Shown here: positions 17,676 to 25,927 of the stretch, one piece after another
How positions within the stretch are numbered: position 1 is the stretch's first letter
Layout: the number at the start of each line of letters is the position of its first letter
Assembly: GCA_964403335.1 (NCBI GenBank)
Contig: CAYOFI010000003.1
Coordinates: forward strand, 1-64,000
Length of the DNA stretch: 64,000 bases
Direction of reading: 5' to 3'
Source of the DNA: CAZYAK01 sp964403335
Lineage (GTDB): Bacteria; Patescibacteriota; Gracilibacteria; Peribacterales; Peribacteraceae
The notes under the pieces: generated by a model
What the model was told of the DNA's origin: nothing
What the model saw: only the letters and a program-made list of their open reading frames with translations
Databases searched by the model: none
Position numbers and translations under genes: made by a program

Positions 17676-18776
17676 TCACTTCCCCAGCTCCCGCCACTGT
17701 TCCAATAACTTCTTTTCCTCGCGACTAAGCTTCGTCGGGATTTTCACATCGACCGTCACGTAGTGATCGCCTTTGCCGGCGGCTTGCAAAACCGGCATGC
17801 CTTTGCCGCGCATGCGGAGGACTTGGCCGGGTTGGGTGCCGGGCGGAATATCGAGCGTCACATCGCCGTGGACCGTCGTGACTTTTGCTTCGGCGCCGAG
17901 GATGGCGTCGGTGACGGGGAGTTCTAGGCGCGTGCGGATGTCGGCGCCTTGGCGTTCGAAGCGGGGATCGGCGAGGACGGTGACGTGGACATAGAAGTCG
18001 CCGGGCGGCTCGCCCCGGCGTCCGGCGTGGCCTTGGCCGCGGACGCGCAACGTTTGTCCGTCCTCCAGGCCCGCGGGAACATGGACGCTGATTTCGGTGC
18101 TCTCCTGCACGCGTCCTTCGCCGCTGCATGTGCGGCACGGTTTTTCCGGAATTTTTCCGGAGCCTTTGCAGCGCGGACAAAGAATGGTCTGCTGCATCAT
18201 GCCGAAGAGTGATTGCGTCGTGCGCGTGGTCTGCCCCGTCCCGCCGCATTCGCCGCAGGTGATGAGTGACGTTCCCCGCTCCGCGCCTTTGCCGTCGCAC
18301 TGCACGCACGTCACGAATTTTTTGTGACGAATGAGCACGTTCTTTCCGAGCACCACGTCCATGAGCGGAATCTGGATGGCGGCCTCCGTGTCGTTGCTGG
18401 AGTTGTGACCCCGCGCACCCCCGGCCGCGCCTCCGCCTCCGAAAAAGTTTTCAAACAGATCCGAAAAATCCATGCGCTCGCCGTTGCCTCCGCCGAATCC
18501 GGAGAAATCAAATCCGCCGAATCCTCCGCCCGCGCCTCCCCCGAATCCTCCACCACCCGGTCCGGTCGACCCGAACTGGTCGTACATCTGGCGCTTTTTG
18601 GGATCGCTCAGGGCTTCGTAGGCTTCATTGACATCCTTAAATTTTGTTTCAGCGCCTTTGTCACCCTTATGCTTGTCCGGGTGCAACTCTTTGCTGAGCT
18701 TCCGATAGGCCTTTTTAATCTCGTCCGCAGAGGCTGACCGGTCGATGCCTAAAATGGAGTAATAATCCTTGGCCAT
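17676..18776 (-). CDS. dnaJ: Chaperone protein DnaJ
   Basis: A 366-aa type I Hsp40 co-chaperone, which delivers substrates to DnaK and stimulates its ATPase. The J domain (residues 1-70) has the HPD motif in LSKELHPDKHKGD. A Gly/Phe-rich linker follows (about 72-125), then four zinc-finger repeats (CVQCDGKG, CGECGGTG, CPRCKGSG, CRTCSGEG) and the substrate-binding C-terminal domains with VPAGLEDGQTLRVRGQGHAG. No grpE or dnaK is next to it. TATCCT ends 11 nt before the ATG, fitting the leaderless pattern. Confidence 0.97.
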   Translation of the reverse strand: MAKDYYSILGIDRSASADEIKKAYRKLSKELHPDKHKGDKGAETKFKDVNEAYEALSDPKKRQMYDQFGSTGPGGGGFGGGAGGGFGGFDFSGFGGGNGERMDFSDLFENFFGGGGAAGGARGHNSSNDTEAAIQIPLMDVVLGKNVLIRHKKFVTCVQCDGKGAERGTSLITCGECGGTGQTTRTTQSLFGMMQQTILCPRCKGSGKIPEKPCRTCSGEGRVQESTEISVHVPAGLEDGQTLRVRGQGHAGRRGEPPGDFYVHVTVLADPRFERQGADIRTRLELPVTDAILGAEAKVTTVHGDVTLDIPPGTQPGQVLRMRGKGMPVLQAAGKGDHYVTVDVKIPTKLSREEKKLLEQWRELGK

Positions 18777-18807
18777 AGGCGGGAGATAGGATAGCGGTAA
18801 ACGAGGA

Positions 18808-18897
18808 CTTCAAGGAAATCGAAGATGTCGAAGAAATCGAGGAAAATCAACTCTCCTCGATTTCCTCGATTTCCTAGATTTCGTCGATTTCTTTGCC
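18808..18897. repeat. Inverted repeat of 9-nt units, AAATCGA type
   Basis: Left arm units GGAAATCGA, AGATGTCGA, AGAAATCGA, GGAAAATCA; right arm is the inverted partner with TCCTCGATT and the word ATTTCCTAGATTTC. It fills the space between the divergent dnaJ and the Ca-binding repeat protein. The repeat at 30435 has the same core and the same TCCTAGATTTC word. Confidence 0.85.
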
Positions 18898-18948
18898 TTA
18901 ATAGGCATTTTCAACTACCTCAATTTCTGCTATAATGACCCGATACCC

Positions 18949-19968
18949 ATGCAAACAAAAACCGCCCTCCATTACGCCTTCTTTGTCCTCGCGCTCACGT
19001 ACGCGGGGATGATGCTGCACATCGGTGCGCCGGGCGCAGGAGGGGTGCTTTTGGGCGTCATCATCCGGCAAGCGGCGCCGTCGCAATCCCAGTGGGCCAC
19101 CATCAATCCTCCGCAAGTGGAGAGTGGAACCACGATCCCCGCGCTCACGAACGTCATCATCCATCTGCCCTCCGATATGGCCACAACTCTCCGGTCTGTG
19201 GTTTTCGGACCGAACGGCACACATGTCCGCTACTGGGGCTACTGCTTTCCGGACAACTACACGCCGGATCCGCGCAGGCCGGGCTTGCCGGGAAAAGTAT
19301 TTCTCTCCGAAGCCGAGCGTCGGTGGCGGCGCGACCGTGAACGTGTCGGTCAGCCCACGTACTCCATCTACAACCTGCCGCCGGACAAACAGATTTCTCC
19401 CGCCGCACGCCGCACCATCCGTCATCAATTGGAACGGTTCCACGGCGGCATGACGTGCTACATCATGTCCGAAAAACCGTTGCCGCTGGGCACGGACCGC
19501 GACTTCGACGGGCTGAATATCCAGCGTGAAAAAGAGTTGAAGACGAATCCGCAAAAGGCCGACACGGACGGCGACGGCATCGAAGACAGCTTGGAAACAG
19601 ACACGCTTTTCACCAATCCCTTGTTGCGCGATACGGACGGTGACGGATTGATTGACGGATTCGAAGACCGCAACCGCAACGGCGTGACTGATCCCGGTGA
19701 AACGGACCCGCTGCAGATGGATTCCGACGGCGACACGCTGTGCGACGGCATTTGCAGCATTTCCAATACCAAACGCATCTGCCGCGATTTGGAAGGCCGC
19801 GATTGCGTGGACTTGCCCTACACGCGCTGGTCGGGCGAAGACAAAAACCTGAACGGTGTGTTGGACAAAGAGGAGACCGATCCCTTGAAACTGGATACCG
19901 ACGGCGACGGCATTCTGGACAACCAGGAGTACTACAACTGCATTCTGGACGAAGGTAAAAACTGCTGA
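18949..19968 (+). CDS. Exported protein with thrombospondin type 3-like calcium repeats
   Basis: A 339-aa protein with an N-terminal hydrophobic segment (YAFFVLALTYAGMMLHIGAPG) for export or anchoring, a domain of about 150 residues with no match I know, and a C-terminal block of acidic repeats: DTDGDGIEDSLE, DTDGDGLIDGFEDRNRNG, DSDGDTLCDG, DTDGDGILDNQEY. These DxDGDG loops bind calcium in thrombospondin type 3 and dockerin-like modules. Four cysteines lie among the repeats. TATAAT (18931-18936) ends 12 nt before the ATG. The next gene, 17 nt downstream, encodes another small exported protein, so the pair probably work at the cell surface. Confidence 0.8.
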   Translation: MQTKTALHYAFFVLALTYAGMMLHIGAPGAGGVLLGVIIRQAAPSQSQWATINPPQVESGTTIPALTNVIIHLPSDMATTLRSVVFGPNGTHVRYWGYCFPDNYTPDPRRPGLPGKVFLSEAERRWRRDRERVGQPTYSIYNLPPDKQISPAARRTIRHQLERFHGGMTCYIMSEKPLPLGTDRDFDGLNIQREKELKTNPQKADTDGDGIEDSLETDTLFTNPLLRDTDGDGLIDGFEDRNRNGVTDPGETDPLQMDSDGDTLCDGICSISNTKRICRDLEGRDCVDLPYTRWSGEDKNLNGVLDKEETDPLKLDTDGDGILDNQEYYNCILDEGKNC

Positions 19969-19985
19969 TTCCTCTTCTCTCTCGT

Positions 19986-20459
19986 ATGCGCATTTTCTTC
20001 TCCCTCCTCACGGCCCTTCTGCTCCCGGCCTTTGCACACGCGCAATATTTATCGCCGGAGGAAGTGCTGCTGCGGGATCAAGACAGTGCCGTAGTCAACC
20101 GAGAACCCGATTTCCAGGAGTATTGGCTGCGATCATCGTCCAGTACGGCTGCATCGGCAACAGCCTCAAGTGAGGCTGGCGCGGATACGGAAGATACCGT
20201 GCACGAAGGTCCGGTAAGCGGAGGAGCGGACAGTGAAACGATTGATGATCCCGTCTTGCGTCGTTTGCTGGATCGTCTCCAAAATCGCCACGACGGCCCC
20301 GCCATCGGCGGCACGACGGACGGCACCATGCCGTCCACGCTGCATTCGGGAGCGGACCTCAGCGATACCGGTCCCGGCGACATCGCCGTCATCTTGACGC
20401 TCGGTGGAGCGGTGGCGTGGACGGTGTATAGGGGACGGAAGATGAAGATGTATTCGTGA
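19986..20459 (+). CDS. Exported Ser-rich protein with C-terminal membrane segment
   Basis: A 157-aa protein of no known family. It starts with a good signal peptide (RIFFSLLTALLLPAFAHAQ, cleavage after AHA), continues with a low-complexity Ser/Ala/Thr stretch (about residues 50-70), and ends with a membrane helix (IAVILTLGGAVAWTVY) followed by a positive tail RGRKMKMYS. That order resembles sorting-signal or surface-anchored proteins, with the stretch between exposed outside. It follows the Ca-binding repeat gene by 17 nt without its own obvious -10 box, so the two are likely one transcript. Confidence 0.7.
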   Translation: MRIFFSLLTALLLPAFAHAQYLSPEEVLLRDQDSAVVNREPDFQEYWLRSSSSTAASATASSEAGADTEDTVHEGPVSGGADSETIDDPVLRRLLDRLQNRHDGPAIGGTTDGTMPSTLHSGADLSDTGPGDIAVILTLGGAVAWTVYRGRKMKMYS

Positions 20460-20520
20460 AACTGCCCTCACGCTTCACTCTTCTCGCGTTCACGAGGCTT
20501 TTGTTTGTTGTTTTTGTGTA

Positions 20521-20640
20521 GGCCTCATCCTCCAGCTCCTTCTCCCTGCGGGGAGAAGGAGGGTGCGTGTTGTTTTGTTTTACATAAAAAACATACATTC
20601 CCCCTCTTCCCCGCAGGGAGAAGGGGTCAGGGGGTGAGGC
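20521..20640. repeat. Long inverted repeat, CCTTCTCCCTGCGGGGAGAAGG family
   Basis: Two palindromic blocks (CTTCTCCCTGCGGGGAGAAG at 20539-20558 and CTTCCCCGCAGGGAGAAGGG near 20606) are themselves inside an outer inverted repeat, GCCTCATCC...GGGGTGAGGC. It fills the gap between the exported-protein pair and recJ. The related element at 56703-56832 and the shorter hairpin at 39045 belong to the same broad class. No reading frame of note. Confidence 0.8.
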
Positions 20641-20778
20641 TAAACAAAAACACACACAAAAAACACTGGCGTTCCATAAGCACCTGGAACGTCCACCGAC
20701 GTCTACGTGAAGCCAAGAGCGCGACATTCTTCCAAACGATCGGATTTTGCCCGTGCCGAGGTCTGGTACCCTCCTGTT

Positions 20779-22461
20779 GTGGAACATCTTTCTTTGACCG
20801 GCAAGCGCTGGCGTATGGGCGCGGACCTGCGCGCACAGAACGCGTCCGCGAACCTTGTGGCATACCTGCTCTCCGCGCGCGGCGTGGCGCCATTGCAGGG
20901 CACCATTGATGCACGGACGTGCGGGTATGACGCCGCACTCTTCCCGGATACCCCGCGCGCGATGGATCGCATCCACGCAGCTATATTGACGAAGGAGAAG
21001 ATCGCGGTCTTCGGCGATTACGATTGCGACGGCATTACGTCGACCGCGCTCTTGGCGCGGTATTTCCGGCGCCGGGGCGTGACTCCGCTTTTGCGGCTTC
21101 CGCATCGCTTGCATGAAGGCTACGGACTGAAGGAACCCATCATCCGCGAGATGATCGCGGCGGGTGTTCAATTGATGATCACGGTCGACACGGGCGTGAC
21201 GGCTGTGCGGGAAATCGCGCTTGCGGTCGAGCATGGCATCGATGTCTTAGTGCTCGACCACCACCATCTTCCGGAAGAATTGCCGGAGGCGTATGCGATA
21301 CTGCATCCCGGACTGTCTCCAAATTTTCCCCAAGGCGAACCGCACCCCAGCGCCGCGGGCGTCACGTGGTCACTTGTGCGCGCATTGGAAATCGCGGATA
21401 CAGCATCGACATGGAACGACATGGAACGCGACATGGATCTTGCCCTCGCGGCCATCGGCACGATCGCGGATTTGGTCGAGCTGCGGGGAGGGAACAGAGC
21501 GCTGGCGGAAGCGGGCGTGCGTGCGATGCGACGTATCGACAGCGGACCGTTGGAATTCCTGAAACTCCAAGCCGGCCTGACAATGGCGCCCGTGACAAGC
21601 CGCGACATTGCATTTCGCATTGCGCCGCGACTAAACGCCGCGGGGCGGATGGCCGAGCCGGACATTGCGCTGCGGGCGCTGCTGGGTGATCAGGAGTCGA
21701 TGCTCCGCTTGGAAGAACTCAATCGCGAGCGGCAGGGCGTGGTCATTCAACTGCTCGAGTCAGCGCTGCCGATGATCGATGCATCACAACCGTTCCTCGC
21801 ACTGCGGCATGCCGATTACGTTCCCGGAGTATGCGGACTTCTCTCAGGAAAATTGACGGAAAAATTCGGACGGCCAAGTTTGGTGGCGCATGTGCACGGA
21901 GACATGTGCACGGCGTCGCTGCGCAGTATTCCCGCGTACAACGTCACCGAAGGACTGGGACGCGCCGCCGACCTTCTGATGAGCTTTGGCGGCCACGCGA
22001 TGGCGGCAGGATGCTCCTTCCCCGCAAAGAATTTTGACGCGCTGGCCGCACGTTTGCGTGCCGATGTGGACGGACGCGTGACGCCAGACGATCTGATTCC
22101 GTCTCTCAAGCCCGACGCGCATGTCGACTCCGCGCAACTCACGCTGGCACTCTGTGAAGCACTCCAAGCACTGGAGCCCCACGGCCAAGGCAACCCCGAA
22201 CCGATGTTCCTCCTGACGAATGTGAAGCTTGATCGTCCGCGACGCATCGGATCCGACGCCAGTCACTTACAAGGAATGCTGCACGGCAAAAAATTGATCG
22301 GCTTCCGGATGGGGGAATTTTTGGACGCGGTGACGAAACCCGTCGATCTGCTGTGCCGTATCGGCATCGATTCCTGGCAGGGGAAAAGGCAGGTGCAGAT
22401 TTTTGTGGAGGATATGCGGATAACAACCTCTACACCGGTGCCAGCTTTCCTTCCATCGTGA
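20779..22461 (+). CDS. recJ: Single-stranded-DNA exonuclease RecJ
   Basis: A 560-aa DHH-family 5'-3' exonuclease acting on single-stranded DNA in mismatch and recombination repair. DHH motifs in order: FGDYDCDGITSTALLARYF, then MITVDTGV, then VLVLDHHHLPE with the name-giving His pair; the DHHA1 domain contains FGGHAMAAG. The frame extends to an ATG at 20707, but the leader-proximal repeat ends just upstream, and TACCCT (20767-20772) ends exactly 6 nt before GTG 20779, which I take as the leaderless start (first residues after the initiator EHLSLTGKRW). The 3' end overlaps the convergent XRE gene by 32 nt. Confidence 0.93.
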   Translation: MEHLSLTGKRWRMGADLRAQNASANLVAYLLSARGVAPLQGTIDARTCGYDAALFPDTPRAMDRIHAAILTKEKIAVFGDYDCDGITSTALLARYFRRRGVTPLLRLPHRLHEGYGLKEPIIREMIAAGVQLMITVDTGVTAVREIALAVEHGIDVLVLDHHHLPEELPEAYAILHPGLSPNFPQGEPHPSAAGVTWSLVRALEIADTASTWNDMERDMDLALAAIGTIADLVELRGGNRALAEAGVRAMRRIDSGPLEFLKLQAGLTMAPVTSRDIAFRIAPRLNAAGRMAEPDIALRALLGDQESMLRLEELNRERQGVVIQLLESALPMIDASQPFLALRHADYVPGVCGLLSGKLTEKFGRPSLVAHVHGDMCTASLRSIPAYNVTEGLGRAADLLMSFGGHAMAAGCSFPAKNFDALAARLRADVDGRVTPDDLIPSLKPDAHVDSAQLTLALCEALQALEPHGQGNPEPMFLLTNVKLDRPRRIGSDASHLQGMLHGKKLIGFRMGEFLDAVTKPVDLLCRIGIDSWQGKRQVQIFVEDMRITTSTPVPAFLPS

Positions 22462-22654
22462 AGACTTCCGTCACGTCGACTGCCAAGGCGGACGATATCT
22501 TGAGTGCGAGGAGGATGGAGGGGTTTGTGCGGCCGCGCTCGATGGACATGATGGTCTGGCGGCTGACGCCCGTGCGGAGCGCGAGCTCCTCTTGCGTCAT
22601 GTTGCGCTCGAATCGCAGACGGCGGATGGCGTTTTTTAATTGCGCGGTAGACAT
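22430..22654 (-). CDS. XRE-family helix-turn-helix regulator
   Basis: A 74-aa protein that is almost only a Cro/CI-type helix-turn-helix: MTQEELALRTGVSRQTIMSI followed by ERGRTNPSILLALKISSALAV. It belongs to the small YgzD/HigA-like regulators that bind operators as dimers. The frame is open for another 117 codons upstream, but MSTAQLKNAIRRLRF at 22654 is the standard beginning of this family. No convincing -10 box was found close to the start. The gene is convergent with recJ and overlaps its last 32 nt. No toxin partner is adjacent, so it is probably a free-standing regulator with unknown targets. Confidence 0.85.
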   Translation of the reverse strand: MSTAQLKNAIRRLRFERNMTQEELALRTGVSRQTIMSIERGRTNPSILLALKISSALAVDVTEVFTMEGKLAPV

Positions 22655-22960
22655 AGTGTGAGAGGGAGAGCGATTGGTCCTTGGCGAGCTGTCGCGAAGG
22701 AGAAGTGTTGACGATTGCCGTGCCTGCTCCGCTCCTGACGGTCGTGCTGTATCATGCAGGCGGGCGCATTGTACTGATGTCCCGGAGCGGAGCAAGACTC
22801 TGACATGATGTGAAGGACGTTGTAGCTTGCCATGAATAAAATTATGCGCGTAACGTAAAAGACGATCGACGAGACATACTCTTTCACGGGACTGCAAGTA
22901 TGGTCCGCTGACCACAAAGACTTTTTGCAGAGTGAAAGCCACTTTTGTACGATGCACGCC
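22655..22960. promoter_or_regulatory. Divergent regulatory region between XRE gene and hsp20
   Basis: About 300 bases without a gene. The main feature is a perfect 11-bp inverted repeat, TGCTCCGCTCC (22725-22735) and GGAGCGGAGCA (22784-22794), 48 nt apart. Candidate promoter words are TTGACG (22709) and TATCAT (22750), not at a standard spacing. TACGAT (22948-22953) serves hsp20. No CIRCE element (TTAGCACTC) was seen, so heat control of hsp20 is not shown by the sequence. Confidence 0.5.
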
Positions 22961-23422
22961 ATGGCACAGTCGCCGTTCCACGGAATTTTCAGCGCGCTCC
23001 AACAAGGCGGCAAAGATCGCGATGCTTTTGGCTTCGGTTCACAGGAACTCCAAACGCCGCTCGCTCCGCAACCGCCGCCCATGCAACAGAGCACGGTAGG
23101 ACGCGTCGCGGTGGACATCTTCGAACTCGATGATTACTACATCATCAAAGCGCCCATCGCGGGAGTGCGGCTGAGCGACTTGGATATCGAAGTGAACGAG
23201 AACATCATCACCATCCGCGGCAACCGCCGTCAGACCGACATGATTCCGCAAGGCGCCTACATCGTGCAGGAATGTTTCTGGGGACCCTTCGCGCGCAGCG
23301 TCACGCTCCCGATCATCGTGAACCCGCAAAAAATCCGCGCGACGTTCAACAAAGAATGCATCTTGAAGATCCTGATCCCGAAGGAGGAGAAGGTGAAGAT
23401 TGTGAAGATCAGCGAAGTATGA
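22961..23422 (+). CDS. Small heat-shock protein, Hsp20 family
   Basis: A 153-aa alpha-crystallin-domain chaperone, which holds unfolding proteins in large oligomers. The core runs from about residue 45 (VGRVAVDIFELDDYYIIKAPIAG) through SDLDIEVNENIITIRGNRR and ends with ATFNKECILKILIPK, containing the conserved strand before the C-terminal extension IVKISEV, which holds an I-x-I-like tail. The N-terminal arm is short and Gln/Pro-rich. TACGAT ends 7 nt before the ATG at 22961, chosen over the ATG at 22925. Confidence 0.92.
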   Translation: MAQSPFHGIFSALQQGGKDRDAFGFGSQELQTPLAPQPPPMQQSTVGRVAVDIFELDDYYIIKAPIAGVRLSDLDIEVNENIITIRGNRRQTDMIPQGAYIVQECFWGPFARSVTLPIIVNPQKIRATFNKECILKILIPKEEKVKIVKISEV

Positions 23423-23434
23423 GCGAGAGGTGAC

Positions 23435-23514
23435 AGAGGGAATAGAGGCCATAGACGGGATAGACGTTTTTTATTTTTCCTCTATCGCGTCTATTCCCTC
23501 CATCCCGTCTATTA
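23435..23514. repeat. Inverted repeat of 9-nt units, ATAGA type
   Basis: Left arm in 9-nt steps: GGGAATAGA, GGCCATAGA, CGGGATAGA; right arm inverted: TCTATCGCG, TCTATTCCC, TCCATCCCG, TCTATTAC. The loop is T-rich. It sits between convergent hsp20 and the Lys-rich protein gene and touches the latter's end, consistent with a two-way terminator role. Sister copies: 49737, 55123 and, inside dnaE, 62820. Confidence 0.88.
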
Positions 23515-23850
23515 CTTTTTCTTTCCCGTCTTCTTCACCGCTTTCTTTTTCGAGGCACTCGCGCGCATCGCGGGCTGCTTGAGGCTGCGACGTGCGACGG
23601 TCGCCGCGCTCTCGCGCAACTTCTTGGCCATCTCATCCGGCAACGCTTTGAGCGTCTCCCAGACATCGATGCCACCCATGTACCGCCAGTCGGCTTTGTT
23701 CAGCAATTGCTCGAACTGCTTCATTTGGTTCCGCACCTGCTTGCGCACATCCGGGTTGCGGAGGTCGCTTTCCAGCAGATCCAAGAGTTGGAACTGCATC
23801 AGGTAGAGGTTCTGGACGTTCTCCAGGGCGCGGTCTGTGCGTGTGGTCAT
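23512..23850 (-). CDS. Small basic-tailed hypothetical protein, 112 aa
   Basis: No recognised family. The first two thirds are helical (LENVQNLYLMQFQLLDLLE, VRKQVRNQMKQFEQLLNK), and the end is a Lys-rich tail (SASKKKAVKKTGKKK) of the kind that contacts nucleic acid in histone-H1-like proteins. The frame reaches back to 23919 through a TACAAT box (near 23885), so the start is placed at ATG 23850 (MTTRTDRALENVQ), leaving a leader of about 25 nt. Role unknown; nucleic-acid contact is an inference from the tail only. Confidence 0.65.
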   Translation of the reverse strand: MTTRTDRALENVQNLYLMQFQLLDLLESDLRNPDVRKQVRNQMKQFEQLLNKADWRYMGGIDVWETLKALPDEMAKKLRESAATVARRSLKQPAMRASASKKKAVKKTGKKK

Positions 23851-24067
23851 ATGAGTGTTGGGAAGTCGAGGAATCGGGTTATTGTAGGGGATAAAAAGGG
23901 GTGTGTCAAAATACTGCACAGAATCAGGAAATCAAGAGACTTTACAATGTGCCAAAATTTGCAGAGCTATCTGCCTATTGCTCTGCGTATTCGATCCCCT
24001 CGACGTCTTCGATTTCCTTCGCCTAATCATACTCTGCGGCATTTCCCAGGCCCGCTATACTTCCCCT

Positions 24068-24904
24068 GTGAAACTCACTCAAGCCATCTTGCCCGTCGCC
24101 GGCCTTGGAACGCGTTTTTTACCGTGGACCAAAGTCGTGCCCAAGGAATTGTTGCCGATCGGCAATCAACCCATCATCGCACTGCTCGTCGACGAATGCC
24201 TCTCGATCGGCATCAAAGACATTTGCTTCGTCATCAGCCGGGGCAAAGAAGCGATCCCGCAATACTTCTATGAGCAACCCGAACTGGAAGCGGAACTGGA
24301 AAGCCGCGGAAAATTGCACATGCTGGAAGAGCTCAACCGCTACGATAACGTGCACTTCCATGTGGCGTACCAGGAACAGATGAAAGGGGACGGCCATGCC
24401 ATCCTGCAAGCACGCGATTGGGTGAAGAGCGACAACGTCGCGATTTTATTCGGCGATGATTTGATCGTGGGAAAGAAGAACGGCTTGGAACAGCTGAAGG
24501 CCGGACTGAAAGACCTGGACGCGAAGAAAGATGCGGCGATCTTGTGCCTGCAGGAAGTGGAAGAGCATCTGATTCACAAATACGGTGTGGTTGATCTGGA
24601 CCATGGATGGACGAAGAAGAATCCGCATCCGACGGTCCGCAAAGTGAAGGGCCTTGTGGAGAAGCCGAAACCCGAACACGCGCCCAGCAATTTAGGGATC
24701 GTCGGGAAGTACATCATCCCGAAAACACTCATCGAAAAACTGCATACGATCGAGGTCGGGTCGCATGGCGGGGAAGTACGCTTGATCGACGCATTGATTG
24801 CCGAGCGCAAACACATCGATATCTACGGCTGCATTTTTGAAGGCACGCGTTTTGACACCGGGACACCTGAAGGATACAAAGACGCAGTTCAAGCATTAGG
24901 ATGA
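24068..24904 (+). CDS. galU: UTP-glucose-1-phosphate uridylyltransferase
   Basis: A 278-aa nucleotidyltransferase making UDP-glucose from UTP and glucose-1-phosphate for glycan synthesis. It starts with the signature AILPVAGLGTRFLPWTKVVP followed by KELLPIGNQPII (catalytic Lys), has YQEQMKGDGHAILQA and FGDDLIVG (metal-binding Asp), and VEKPKPEHAPSNLGIVGKYI. Length and motif spacing fit GalU. The frame is open to 23903, but TATACT (24056-24061) ends 6 nt before GTG 24068, the likely leaderless start (V/MKLTQAILPV). It would feed glycosyltransferases such as those at 9985 and 30990. Confidence 0.95.
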   Translation: MKLTQAILPVAGLGTRFLPWTKVVPKELLPIGNQPIIALLVDECLSIGIKDICFVISRGKEAIPQYFYEQPELEAELESRGKLHMLEELNRYDNVHFHVAYQEQMKGDGHAILQARDWVKSDNVAILFGDDLIVGKKNGLEQLKAGLKDLDAKKDAAILCLQEVEEHLIHKYGVVDLDHGWTKKNPHPTVRKVKGLVEKPKPEHAPSNLGIVGKYIIPKTLIEKLHTIEVGSHGGEVRLIDALIAERKHIDIYGCIFEGTRFDTGTPEGYKDAVQALG

Positions 24905-24907
24905 TGC

Positions 24908-24970
24908 GTCACCCTGAGCGAAATCGAAGGGCCGGAAGGCCACAAGGAGCAGTGAAGGTACCGGGGTGAG
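24908..24970. repeat. TCACCCTGAGCG...GGGGTGAG inverted repeat
   Basis: TCACCCTGAGCGAAATCGAA opens the element, a GGGCC-GGAA-GGCC hairpin sits in it, and CCGGGGTGAG closes it. It lies between the convergent galU and the methyltransferase-like gene. The same word family recurs as CTCAGGGTGAC at 45525. Elements of this kind are scattered in many bacterial genomes. Confidence 0.65.
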
Positions 24971-24978
24971 CGACCGGT

Positions 24979-25863
24979 CTACATTTGCCGTGCCAATCCC
25001 TCCGCCTCAAGCCGACCGAGCGCGGGGTTGAACGGACTGCCCGGTTTGGTGAGAACAAACAACTGCTCGGAAGGATCGTCTGTTTCGTATTCCGGACGCA
25101 CAACGCGCAGCTGATCCCCCTTCCGCATGGAGGAATGCACGTGGACTTTGTATCCGTGATTCGACAGGAACAATGTTCCCGTCTCACGCAACAGCGCGTA
25201 CACCAAGGCGCACACACGGGTTCGTTGCAACTCTACGGTCTCGGCGGGCGCGAAGGAATCAACCGCATGCATCAACACGCCGGCGCAATCATCAATCAGG
25301 TGGTATCCCGTGCGCGGAAACTGTTCGCGCCGCATGGTTTGGAAATAGCCGATGTACTGTCGTTTCATGAAAGGTTTTTTGCTCTTCTCAAACAATGTAC
25401 AAAGGTTTCTGCGCTGGGCGTGCAACAGAATATCTGGGGGCAGCGGAGTGAATTCCTTTGTGCCACAGTAGCCCATAACCGGATGATCCGTCACAAATTG
25501 CACGCGTCGCTGGTGAAAATCATCGACGGGAAGCAGGTACGGATTAACGGGTGTTAAACCAACCGCATGGATTTTTGCGCGTGCCAGCATGCGGTAAAGC
25601 GTTGCGGCAGCGGCCCCCATGCCCATGCCCAGTTCCATCGCCCTCCATCCGGCAGGCACATCTGCGCCTTCCAGAAGTTTCACCAGCAGCGGGTGCAACG
25701 GCCGGCTGTTGTACTTCCATATGCCACCGGGCTGACCCGCCTCCATGTCTTTCTGGGGCAGATGACTCCAGAAGTCCGCATGACCGGGAAATACACACTC
25801 GTGATAGCGGATACGGCCTTTCTTTTCCGCCCGATGAATGCCATCGATGTAGCGCTCCGGCAT
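24979..25863 (-). CDS. Possible SAM-dependent methyltransferase-like protein
   Basis: A 294-aa soluble protein. The segment WRAMELGMGMGAAAATLYRM with a following KIHAVGLTPVNP resembles motif I and the acidic/loop part of a Rossmann-fold methyltransferase, but the usual acidic residue after the second strand is missing (GLTPVN), so binding of SAM is uncertain. Later parts (DDCAGVLMHAVDSFAPAE, TRVCALVYALLRETGTLFLS) fit the central strands of such a fold, with GTLFLSN near the expected motif. The start is taken at ATG 25863 (MPERYIDG); the frame opens 81 nt further up, inside the divergent promoter region with GATAAA/TAGGAT boxes 10-13 nt before 25863. Confidence 0.55.
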   Translation of the reverse strand: MPERYIDGIHRAEKKGRIRYHECVFPGHADFWSHLPQKDMEAGQPGGIWKYNSRPLHPLLVKLLEGADVPAGWRAMELGMGMGAAAATLYRMLARAKIHAVGLTPVNPYLLPVDDFHQRRVQFVTDHPVMGYCGTKEFTPLPPDILLHAQRRNLCTLFEKSKKPFMKRQYIGYFQTMRREQFPRTGYHLIDDCAGVLMHAVDSFAPAETVELQRTRVCALVYALLRETGTLFLSNHGYKVHVHSSMRKGDQLRVVRPEYETDDPSEQLFVLTKPGSPFNPALGRLEAEGLARQM

Positions 25864-25927
25864 GGCCGCACACTTTATCCTATTCACTCGCCAGGACAAT
25901 CCGTTGAGGTACGATGCGTGCCTTTCT

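Noticed and set aside
22655..22960. CIRCE/HrcA operator before hsp20
   Set aside because: The TTAGCACTC-N9-GAGTGCTAA pattern is absent.
23435..23514. Short tandem units resembling a CRISPR array
   Set aside because: Units are 9 nt with no unique spacers, arms are inverted to each other, and no cas gene is in the window.
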